Positions 1-4,955 of a stretch of 5,145 bases of DNA are shown in pieces (positions within the stretch are counted from its first letter, which is position 1; each line of letters begins with the position of its first letter). Source of the stretch: Propionibacteriaceae bacterium (GTDB lineage Bacteria > Actinomycetota > Actinomycetes > Propionibacteriales > Propionibacteriaceae); NCBI GenBank assembly GCA_031268065.1, contig JAIRXX010000314.1, forward strand, positions 1 to 5,145. Direction: 5' to 3'. Below the pieces are notes generated by a model. That model ran no database searches and was not told the DNA's origin. It saw nothing but the letters and a program-made list of their open reading frames with translations. The position numbers and the translations under genes are program-made.

Positions 1-938
1 GCCCGTTCGGGCGGGGCGGCCCAATCTGCTGCCGGAGTCATTTCCAGGCCGCGAAGGCTGATTTCGCCGTCCACCGCGAGCAGCGGATCGGCCACCACGT
101 CCTTGGCCAGCAGCGCGGCGGTGTTGAGGCCGCAGGCGTAGCGCAATTCCGGCAGGGCGGCGGCCAGTGCCAGCCCAGCGCGTAAACCGATGGACGATTC
201 CAGCGCGGATGAGACCACGACGGGCAGTCCCAGCCGCTCGGCCAGTTCCAGGCAGCGCCGGACCCCGCCCAGCGGTTGGACTTTGAGCACCGCGATGTCT
301 GCCGCGCCCGCCGCCACCACCCGTTCCGGATCGCCACTGCGCCGGATGGACTCGTCGGCGGCTATCGGGACAGCCACCCCGGCTCGGGCCAGCAGGCGGC
401 GCAGCCCGGCCAACTCTTCGATCTCGGCGCAGGGCTGCTCGGCGTATTCCAGCTCGAAACGGGACAATTCGCGCAGCCGCGCGAACGCCTCGTCCACGCT
501 CCAGCGCCCGTTGACGTCCACGCGCAATTTCCCGGAAGGTCCGAGCGCGTCCCGCACCGCCTCGACCCTTGCCAGGTCGTCGGCGAATTGCTGCCCGCGC
601 TCAGCGACTTTGACTTTCGCGGTCCGGCAGCCAGACGACGCCGTTAACTGCCAAGCCGCCTGCGGGCCGACCGCTGGCACGGTGACGTTCACCGGCACCC
701 GGTCCCGCACCGGCGCTGGGAATCCGATCAGCGCCGCTTCCAGGCTCGCCTGCCACCAGAGGTCGGCCTCCGCGCGGGCGTATTCGTTGAAAGGGCTCCA
801 TTCCGCCCAACCAGCCGGACCCTTGACCAACATTCCCTCGCGCACGTCGATGCCCCTGAACCGCGTGCGCAGCGGCAGTGAAAAAACTAGGCGCTCTGCT
901 GGGCGCCAGTCGGGCGGAAGAGTGCGGCGGGGTTCCAT
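1..938 (-). CDS. menC: o-succinylbenzoate synthase MenC, 3'-truncated by the window edge
   Basis: MenC is a cytosolic, Mg-dependent enolase-superfamily enzyme that dehydrates SHCHC to o-succinylbenzoate in menaquinone synthesis. The reverse strand reads without a stop for 312 codons to the window edge. Visible hallmarks in order are the substrate-loop region LRTRFRGIDVREG (residues 23-35), the catalytic TAKVKV lysines (K108, K110), and the metal ligands D141 (VDVNG), E167 (YAEQP) and D195 (AADES). K219 in AVLKVQPLGG is the second catalytic lysine. All key residues are intact. By comparison with mycobacterial MenC (about 326 residues, from memory), only some 10-20 C-terminal residues are missing. 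The chosen ATG at 938 lies 13 bp after the menA stop and keeps the N-terminal segment before RLVFSLPLRTRF. The Shine-Dalgarno there is poor, so translation may depend on coupling to menA. It is the third gene of the menE-menA-menC unit; dipeptide epimerase relatives are unlikely in this context. Confidence 0.95.
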   Translation of the reverse strand, partial: MEPRRTLPPDWRPAERLVFSLPLRTRFRGIDVREGMLVKGPAGWAEWSPFNEYARAEADLWWQASLEAALIGFPAPVRDRVPVNVTVPAVGPQAAWQLTASSGCRTAKVKVAERGQQFADDLARVEAVRDALGPSGKLRVDVNGRWSVDEAFARLRELSRFELEYAEQPCAEIEELAGLRRLLARAGVAVPIAADESIRRSGDPERVVAAGAADIAVLKVQPLGGVRRCLELAERLGLPVVVSSALESSIGLRAGLALAAALPELRYACGLNTAALLAKDVVADPLLAVDGEISLRGLEMTPAADWAAPPER

Positions 939-951
939 TTCATTTGCCCGG

Positions 952-1830
952 TCAGTTGGCGATGACCAGGCCGATGAACAGACCAGCGGCACAGGCGAAT
1001 TCCGCCAGTCCGGTCTGTTTCAGCACCGGGATCAAATCGCGGCCAACACTGCCCTTGAACACCTCTTGGACTGGGCCGATGAGCGAGAGCACCATGACCA
1101 GACCGAGCAACGCCCACCAAGAGCTGGTCCAGGCGGCGGCCACCACCCCGAGCGCGGCGACTGCCAAGGTGCCGATGAAGAACAGCCGGGTGCCGTTGTC
1201 GCCCAGCCGGGTGGCCAGGGTGAGTTTGCCGACTTTGCGGTCGCCCTCCAAGTCGCGCAGATTGTTGGCGACCAAGATCGCGCAAGCCAAAGCCCCGGTG
1301 GCGACAGCCGCGCACCAGGCGGAGGCCGGAATCTGGCCGACTTGGATGAAGACGGTCCCGCCCACAGCCACCAGGCCGTAGAAGACGAATACGAATACTT
1401 CCCCCAGGCCGAGGTAGCCGTAGGGGTGTTTGCCGCCGGTGTAGCCCCAGGCGGCCAGAATGCAGGCGGCCCCGACTGCCGTCAGCCACCAGACGCCGGT
1501 GAGCCAAACGATCAACAATCCGGCGCCGGCGGCCAACGCCCAGCAGGCCAGCCCGGCGATGAGCACGCTGCGCGCGCTCGTGGCGCCGGAGCCAACCAGG
1601 CGCATCGGACCCACCCGGTCGGCGTCGGTGCCCCTGATGCCGTCGGAATAGTCGTTGGCGAGGTTTGAGCCGATCTGGATGGCCAGGCTGACGGTGAGCG
1701 CCAACAGGGCGAGCAGCCAGTCAAAGGAATGCTCGTGCCAGGCGATGCCGCTGCCAGCCACCACCGGGGAGATCGCCGCTGGAAGTGTGCGGGGTCGGGT
1801 CCCCTCAATCCATTCAGCCAGAGTCGCCAT
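952..1830 (-). CDS. menA: 1,4-dihydroxy-2-naphthoate polyprenyltransferase MenA
   Basis: MenA is an integral-membrane UbiA-family prenyltransferase. It joins a polyprenyl diphosphate to 1,4-dihydroxy-2-naphthoate with loss of CO2 and diphosphate, giving demethylmenaquinone. The 292-residue protein starts MATLAEWIEGTRPRTLPAAI, the usual actinobacterial MenA opening. The first Asp motif is N56-LANDYSD (D60, D63, followed by GIRGTD at 64-69). The second is NNLRDLEGD (189-197; D193, D197). Together they bind Mg-diphosphate. About eight or nine hydrophobic helices cover the rest, including residues 37-56, 88-132, 143-165, 215-256 and 276-291. The frame stays open upstream to 1995, but that extension lies inside menE and lacks hydrophobic or family sequence. 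The ATG at 1830 has a good ribosome binding site and matches the family start. It overlaps the menE end by 17 bp, which suggests translational coupling, and menC follows 13 bp downstream. Confidence 0.97.
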   Translation of the reverse strand: MATLAEWIEGTRPRTLPAAISPVVAGSGIAWHEHSFDWLLALLALTVSLAIQIGSNLANDYSDGIRGTDADRVGPMRLVGSGATSARSVLIAGLACWALAAGAGLLIVWLTGVWWLTAVGAACILAAWGYTGGKHPYGYLGLGEVFVFVFYGLVAVGGTVFIQVGQIPASAWCAAVATGALACAILVANNLRDLEGDRKVGKLTLATRLGDNGTRLFFIGTLAVAALGVVAAAWTSSWWALLGLVMVLSLIGPVQEVFKGSVGRDLIPVLKQTGLAEFACAAGLFIGLVIAN

Positions 1831-2938
1831 CGTCACCTTCCATAGCGTCTGCCCACGCCATGCGCAGGGCGGTGCGATTGATTTTGCCAGGCGGCGCACC
1901 ATGAGCGCCAACCAGCGGCCGCAATTGCTTGGGAATAGCCGCCGGGCCGAGGAACCGCGCCAGCGCGCCGCGCAGTTCGGGGTAGTTGAGGCCACTGCGG
2001 GTGACAGCGACTATTTTGCTTCCCCAGCGCTGATCCGGAACGTCGAACACCAAGACCCGCTGGTCCTCGCCAACTCCCCAAAGCTCGTCGCAACGGCGTT
2101 GCACTTCGGCCAGATCGACATTCACTCCCCCGCTGACCACCACATCGTCCAGCCTGCCCAGCACCCGCAACCGGCCCTGGTCCCACTCGCCGCGATCCGG
2201 GGTGCGCACGGATTGGCCGCGCAAGACCTCTTGGGTCCACTCGGGTTGCAGCCTATAGCCCAAGAAAGCCATTGGCCCGCTCAAAACGATGCGGCCCCGC
2301 TCCGCCTCGATCTGCACCGACACCTTTTCCAGCGGAAGCTGGTCGTAGACGCAGCCGCCGCAGGTCTCGCTCATCCCGTACGTCGTCACCAGCCGAAGCC
2401 CTGCCTTGGCAGCGGCGTCGAGCAGGGATGGCGGAGTCGCCTGGCCGCCGACCAGGATCGCCTGGTAGCGCCGCAGCCTTCCCAGCAGCGCCTGGTCGGC
2501 AAGGGCGCGGTGCAATTGCGCCGGAACGACCGACAGGTAGCAGCGGCTGGCCGGAGCGGGCAGATCGGCCAGGTCCGCGCGGCAGAATCGGACCCCGCTC
2601 CCCCCGATGATCCCCCGCGCCAACGTCATCAATCCGGCGACGTGATGGGTCGGCAGCGCACAGACCCAGCTTCCCGCCCCGCCCAATCTGGCGTGGGCAG
2701 CTGTGACGGCGGACTCAATGGCGGCAGCCGAGAGCAGCACCGCTTTGGGAGCGCCAGTGGAGCCAGACGTGGGAACGATCACGGCAGTGTCCGGGTGCTC
2801 CAAAGGGATTTCAGGCTGGAGCGCGGCCAGATAGCGCTGCGAATCATGCTCGGGAAGCAGGCCGATCACTGTTTTTCCGGCCAGCGCACGCCGCAAACTG
2901 GGCAATACCTTGGCCCCATGAACAGTTTCTAGCTGCAC
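1814..2938 (-). CDS. menE: o-succinylbenzoate-CoA ligase MenE
   Basis: MenE is a cytosolic ANL-superfamily enzyme that adenylates o-succinylbenzoate with ATP and transfers it to CoA, giving OSB-CoA for MenB. The 374-residue protein carries the ATP loop PTSGSTGAPK (56-65), THHVAGL (97-103), TYGMSETCGG (186-195) and the ribose-binding Asp region TPDRGEW (D248). The hinge is GRLDDVVVSGGVNV (261-274), followed by the C-terminal domain with catalytic lysine PPGKINR (K352). The length suits the short actinobacterial MenE; enterobacterial and Bacillus enzymes are longer at the N-terminus. The call as MenE, rather than another acyl-CoA ligase, rests on length and on menA and menC directly downstream. 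The start is GTG at 2938 with no Shine-Dalgarno. A -10-like TATTCT ends 6 bp upstream, so the transcript may be leaderless. It is first in the operon and divergent from the PLDc_N gene. Confidence 0.95.
   Translation of the reverse strand: MQLETVHGAKVLPSLRRALAGKTVIGLLPEHDSQRYLAALQPEIPLEHPDTAVIVPTSGSTGAPKAVLLSAAAIESAVTAAHARLGGAGSWVCALPTHHVAGLMTLARGIIGGSGVRFCRADLADLPAPASRCYLSVVPAQLHRALADQALLGRLRRYQAILVGGQATPPSLLDAAAKAGLRLVTTYGMSETCGGCVYDQLPLEKVSVQIEAERGRIVLSGPMAFLGYRLQPEWTQEVLRGQSVRTPDRGEWDQGRLRVLGRLDDVVVSGGVNVDLAEVQRRCDELWGVGEDQRVLVFDVPDQRWGSKIVAVTRSGLNYPELRGALARFLGPAAIPKQLRPLVGAHGAPPGKINRTALRMAWADAMEGDDGDSG
1836..1841 (-). promoter_or_regulatory. ribosome binding site of menA, inside the menE 3' end
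   Basis: GGAAGG on the minus strand lies 5 nt before the menA ATG at 1830. It is embedded in the last codons of menE. It decides the menA start against the longer open frame reaching 1995, and fits coupled translation across the 17-bp overlap. Confidence 0.6.
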
Positions 2939-2956
2939 TGATCTAGAATAGCTGTC
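2939..2956. promoter_or_regulatory. divergent menE / PLDc_N promoter with a shared -10 element
   Basis: Only 18 bp separate the GTG of menE (2938, minus) from the ATG of the PLDc_N gene (2957, plus). On the plus strand TAGAAT (2944-2949, 5 of 6 matches to TATAAT) is followed by 7 nt and then the ATG. On the minus strand TATTCT (2950-2945, 4 of 6) is followed by 6 nt and then the GTG. Both genes lack a Shine-Dalgarno site. This is the geometry of leaderless actinobacterial promoters, with start sites at or next to the start codons. I see no good -35 hexamer on either side; any such sequence would lie inside the opposite gene. Transcription from this site is inferred from sequence only. Confidence 0.6.
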
Positions 2957-3214
2957 ATGGGTCGGGTGTTGCCGCTGATTATTCTGGGACTGTTGATGAT
3001 TTATTGCGTCGTCGAGGTGGCGCAGTCGGATTCGCAGCGGGTCCGCGTTGCCCCGCGCTGGCTGTGGGCGGTCGCGGTGATCGCATTGCCGGGAGTCGGC
3101 TCAATCGCCTGGCTGTTCTTCGGGCGTCCCACCAAGCAACCCCCGAGACCCCGGCAGCAGCCGATGGCCCCAGACGACGATCCCGATTGGTTGCGCAAGC
3201 TGCACGACCAGTGA
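2957..3214 (+). CDS. small PLDc_N-domain membrane protein
   Basis: This 85-residue protein matches the PLDc_N (phospholipase D-nuclease N-terminal) family. It has hydrophobic helix 1 at about residues 4-21, a short loop with RVRVAPRW, and helix 2 at about 34-54 ending in the typical PGVGSIAWLFFGRP. A Pro/Arg/Gln linker leads to the acidic tail DDDPDWLRKL. No HKD phospholipase motif is present and the protein ends after the tail. It is therefore a stand-alone membrane domain and not an enzyme. Its biochemical role is not known to me. From memory, similar small proteins occur next to menaquinone genes in other actinobacteria, so a role near the respiratory membrane is plausible but unproven. 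The ATG at 2957 has no Shine-Dalgarno, and a -10-like TAGAAT lies 7 nt upstream, which favours a leaderless mRNA. It is divergent from menE. Confidence 0.85.
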   Translation: MGRVLPLIILGLLMIYCVVEVAQSDSQRVRVAPRWLWAVAVIALPGVGSIAWLFFGRPTKQPPRPRQQPMAPDDDPDWLRKLHDQ

Positions 3215-3250
3215 TTGTGTCTACTGCACACAGTCGGCCCCAGAGGGCGG

Positions 3251-3385
3251 CTAATCCCGCTTCTCCCAACGCCAAGTAGTCAGCACAGTGTGCCAGTAAA
3301 TCCCAGTACCATCTACACAGAACCTGCTACCGCTACGATAAGCCACAGCCCGCAGAGTAAAACTGCTCACGGTAAAACTGCTCAC
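3251..3385 (-). CDS. doubtful mini-ORF of 44 residues
   Basis: A minus-strand frame opens with GTG at 3385 (a TTG at 3397 is also in frame) and ends at a TAG at 3251-3253, giving 44 residues. It would begin 22 nt after the stop of the 94-residue gene upstream and could share its transcript. The N-terminus contains the pentapeptide VSSFT twice, created by the 15-bp duplication. The C-terminus is Trp-rich and basic (WHTVLTTWRWEKRD). The only ribosome binding candidate is a weak AGG close to the GTG. I recognise no family and it may be chance; it is recorded because the duplication keeps the frame. Confidence 0.15.
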   Translation of the reverse strand: MSSFTVSSFTLRAVAYRSGSRFCVDGTGIYWHTVLTTWRWEKRD

Positions 3386-3386
3386 G
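3357..3386. repeat. perfect 15-bp tandem duplication
   Basis: GTAAAACTGCTCACG occurs twice head to tail (3357-3371 and 3372-3386) with no mismatch. It is the only perfect tandem repeat of this size that I noticed in the window. It lies 22 bp beyond the stop of the minus-strand 94-residue gene. It may be a recent replication-slippage duplication or a paired protein-binding site; the sequence alone does not decide. Confidence 0.9.
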
Positions 3387-3407
3387 CCTATGCTCAAGCG
3401 TCAGTGT

Positions 3408-3692
3408 TCACTTCGTCCGTTCCCAGATCACTCGCCCGGACTGGTTCCATTCAGCTACCAAGACGACTCTCGCCAGGTTGGCGCCTGGCGGCAACGGCAG
3501 TCGCGCATGCATACCGGGCCGTCCAAAGAAGATCGATCCGCGAACTCGGACTAGCAGATCATCGCCACGCATTCGAGAACTGACCATGAATTGCCGTATG
3601 GCAGATGAAGTGAGTAAACCCTTCAGTTCTACCGAACGCGAACCAACGAGTACTTCAGACACGTATATAGTCTCGGGCGACACACTAGCCAT
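3408..3692 (-). CDS. uncharacterised strand-rich protein, 94 residues
   Basis: I do not recognise a named family. The sequence alternates polar and hydrophobic residues as in a small beta-sandwich: IYVSEVLVG (9-17), SVELKGLL (20-27), a Gly-Asp turn followed by LLVRVRGSIFF (46-56), HARLPLP (62-68), ARVVLVAEW (74-82) and a terminal RVIWER (87-92). The pattern G-D-x-L-x-V-x-V, then a PLP turn, then an IW ending, resembles small hypothetical surface or lipoprotein domains in Gram-positive bacteria, from memory only. No signal peptide or membrane segment is visible. The ATG at 3692 overlaps the stop of the upstream membrane-protein gene by 8 bp, and an AGG-rich stretch about 8-10 nt upstream can serve as ribosome binding site. 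A TTG at 3719 would add nine Cys/Arg-rich residues and is less likely. Codon use includes AT-rich choices such as ATA, CTA and TTA, unlike the men genes. Confidence 0.6.
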   Translation of the reverse strand: MASVSPETIYVSEVLVGSRSVELKGLLTSSAIRQFMVSSRMRGDDLLVRVRGSIFFGRPGMHARLPLPPGANLARVVLVAEWNQSGRVIWERTK

Positions 3693-3981
3693 GGCGGCGA
3701 CCCTGCACCTTGAGCACAACTAGGGAGACGGCTACCAGAAAAAGCACAACGACGACCAGCGCAGCCCAGGTCAGCAAGAAAAGTTCGTTTCCTAAGTCGC
3801 TCTCCCCTCCTTGGTTCATCCACCAGCCGAAGGCACCCAAAAAGGCCAACGGAATGACGGCCAAACTGATGAGCGACCAACGCCACCCTGCCCGCAAGTG
3901 CCAGGTGGCGAAAACCACGAGCGCCAAGCCCAAGACAACGAATGTGAGGAACAGCGGGACCGACCACGGCTGGTAAGCCAT
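3685..3981 (-). CDS. uncharacterised three-helix membrane protein, 98 residues
   Basis: I do not recognise the family. Three hydrophobic helices are clear: about residues 7-27, 35-54 and 67-91. The first loop is basic (HLRAGWRW) and the second is polar and acidic (MNQGGESDLGNE). The tail KVQGRRHG is basic, which by the positive-inside rule places the C-terminus and first loop in the cytoplasm. The ATG at 3981 is well supported by AGGAAAGG seven nt upstream. The gene is first of a two-gene minus-strand unit, since the next start lies inside its stop region. It could anchor or partner the downstream strand-rich protein at the membrane; this is inference from gene overlap. It is divergent from the alpha/beta hydrolase. 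A continuous hydrophobic pattern, a good ribosome binding site and family-independent membrane topology make it a likely real gene. Confidence 0.75.
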   Translation of the reverse strand: MAYQPWSVPLFLTFVVLGLALVVFATWHLRAGWRWSLISLAVIPLAFLGAFGWWMNQGGESDLGNELFLLTWAALVVVVLFLVAVSLVVLKVQGRRHG

Positions 3982-3988
3982 AGGAACA

Positions 3989-3996
3989 CCTTTCCT
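3989..3996 (-). promoter_or_regulatory. strong ribosome binding site of the 98-residue membrane protein
   Basis: AGGAAAGG on the minus strand sits 7 nt before the ATG at 3981. This near-consensus Shine-Dalgarno fixes the start. It contrasts with the Shine-Dalgarno-free starts of menE and the PLDc_N gene. Confidence 0.75.
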
Positions 3997-4044
3997 GCCT
4001 GAAAATCAACTGGACGAGCCGTTAAGCTTGTAGCCTTTCTTCGT

Positions 4045-4058
4045 CTTGATATTTCAAG
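4045..4058. promoter_or_regulatory. perfect inverted repeat in the divergent intergenic region (possible operator)
   Basis: CTTGA-TATT-TCAAG is a perfect inverted repeat with 5-bp arms and a 4-bp centre. It lies 22 bp before the hydrolase ATG and 64 bp before the membrane-protein ATG, in the 98-bp region where both promoters must lie. A weak plus-strand promoter TTGTAG (4028-4033) / TATTTC (4050-4055, 16-bp spacing) would overlap it. On the minus strand TTGAAA (4057-4052) could act as a -35 before CTACAA (4033-4028). The site could be a regulator binding site or chance in an AT-rich intergenic region. Confidence 0.35.
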
Positions 4059-4079
4059 TAAAGCGTATCGGGAGGCGGA

Positions 4080-4955
4080 ATGAAGCAAGGCGGCGGCAGC
4101 CCTTCGACTCCGCGCCCTGGCCAGGCACGGGCTAAACGCGCCCGTCCGGGATGGATCATACTGGCGACAGCCGTCTTCGTGCTCGCCGCCATCACCGCGG
4201 TCATCGCCCTCGGACAACGGCAATTCATCTACTACCCAGCCCGGTTCGACCCCGGACCGGCAGCCGAGCGCTTCACCACCGGACAAGACGTGGAACTGCA
4301 CACCGACGATGGACTGACCCTGAAGACGTGGCTGGTCGAGCCGACAACAAACCCCCCAGACACGGCGGTACTCTACGCCCCAGGCAACGGCGGGAACCGC
4401 GTGTACCGGATGGAAGTGGCGCAAGCCATCGCCGACCAGGGCTACACCGTCCTGATGCTGGAATACCGGGGATACGGCGACAACCCCGGCAGCCCCAGCG
4501 AAGAAGGCCTCGCCTCCGACGCGCGGGCAGCGGCGGCGTATCTGCGCGAACACGGCTTCCCAGGCGATAAAACCATCTACGTGGGGGAATCCATCGGAAC
4601 CGGCGTCGTCGCCCGGCTGGCCACCACAGACCCGCCCGCCGGGGTGCTGCTGCGCTCGCCATTCTCCACACTGGTCGAAGAAGCCAACTCCCTTGCCTGG
4701 GGACTGCCCATCGGCCTGCTGCTGTACGACCGTTTCGAGACAACGAACTACATCACCCAGATCGCCGCACCAGTCACCGTCCTATGCGGCAAAGCAGACA
4801 ATTTCGTGCCCTGCACACAGTCAGCCAAAGTCGCAGAACTAGCCCCGAACCTGCACAAATTCATCGAAGTTGACTCAGTGGGGCACAACGATGAAATCTG
4901 GTTCGGCCCCTACCTCGCCACACAAGTTGACGACCTGGCAAAAGTCGCAATCTGA
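4080..4955 (+). CDS. membrane-anchored alpha/beta hydrolase (BEM46/S33-like)
   Basis: This is a 291-residue serine hydrolase of the alpha/beta fold; its substrate is unknown. A basic N-terminus (KRARP, 19-23) precedes one membrane helix (about 25-45). This predicts a type II protein with the catalytic domain outside the cytoplasm. After it come the BEM46/ABHD13-like QFIYYP (48-53), the oxyanion-hole region YAPGNGGN (99-106) and EYRGYGDNPGSPSEEGL (128-144). The nucleophile elbow GESIGTG gives S171, RSPFSTL spans 192-198, and the acid is D240 in GKADNFVP. The base is H269 in VGHND. The triad is complete and the length is normal. C236 and C245, the only cysteines, flank D240. The ATG at 4080 has GGGAGG four nt upstream. 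The gene is divergent from the 98-residue membrane protein and no same-strand partner is visible. Esterase, lipase or peptidase activity are all possible. Confidence 0.9.
   Translation: MKQGGGSPSTPRPGQARAKRARPGWIILATAVFVLAAITAVIALGQRQFIYYPARFDPGPAAERFTTGQDVELHTDDGLTLKTWLVEPTTNPPDTAVLYAPGNGGNRVYRMEVAQAIADQGYTVLMLEYRGYGDNPGSPSEEGLASDARAAAAYLREHGFPGDKTIYVGESIGTGVVARLATTDPPAGVLLRSPFSTLVEEANSLAWGLPIGLLLYDRFETTNYITQIAAPVTVLCGKADNFVPCTQSAKVAELAPNLHKFIEVDSVGHNDEIWFGPYLATQVDDLAKVAI

Larger units (their letters stand above)
3215..3407. other. convergent intergenic region, low GC, no confident gene
   Basis: This lies between the stop of the PLDc_N gene and the stop of the minus-strand strand-rich protein, so terminators for both are expected. 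Two small perfect stems are visible: TGTGT (3216-3220) with ACACA (3228-3232), and GCCC (3237-3240) with GGGC (3245-3248). Neither has a T tract, so terminator function is doubtful. An 11-base near-palindrome, GCACA-G-TGTGC, occurs around 3285. The stretch also holds a 15-bp tandem repeat and a weak mini-ORF, listed separately. Confidence 0.5.

Noticed and set aside
190..1668. Long plus-strand open frame of 492 codons
   Set aside because: It lies opposite menC and menA. Its product is low-complexity Arg/Ser/Gly-rich with no domain, the usual antisense artefact in GC-rich coding DNA.
1831..1995. N-terminal extension of MenA by 55 residues from an upstream start
   Set aside because: The extension lies wholly within menE and is Arg/Cys/Trp-rich with no family similarity. 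The ATG at 1830 has a good ribosome binding site and gives the standard 292 residues.
1655..2932. Plus-strand open frame of 425 codons
   Set aside because: It is antisense to menE and the start of menA, with no recognisable motif, whereas the minus strand has all ANL ligase motifs.
3215..3583. Plus-strand open frame of 122 codons after the PLDc_N gene
   Set aside because: Composition is random-like, and it runs through the tandem repeat and antisense to the better-supported minus-strand gene. It has no ribosome binding site or domain.
3816..4553. Minus-strand open frame of 245 codons
   Set aside because: It is antisense to the hydrolase 5' half and crosses the divergent promoter region, then runs out of frame through the membrane-protein gene.
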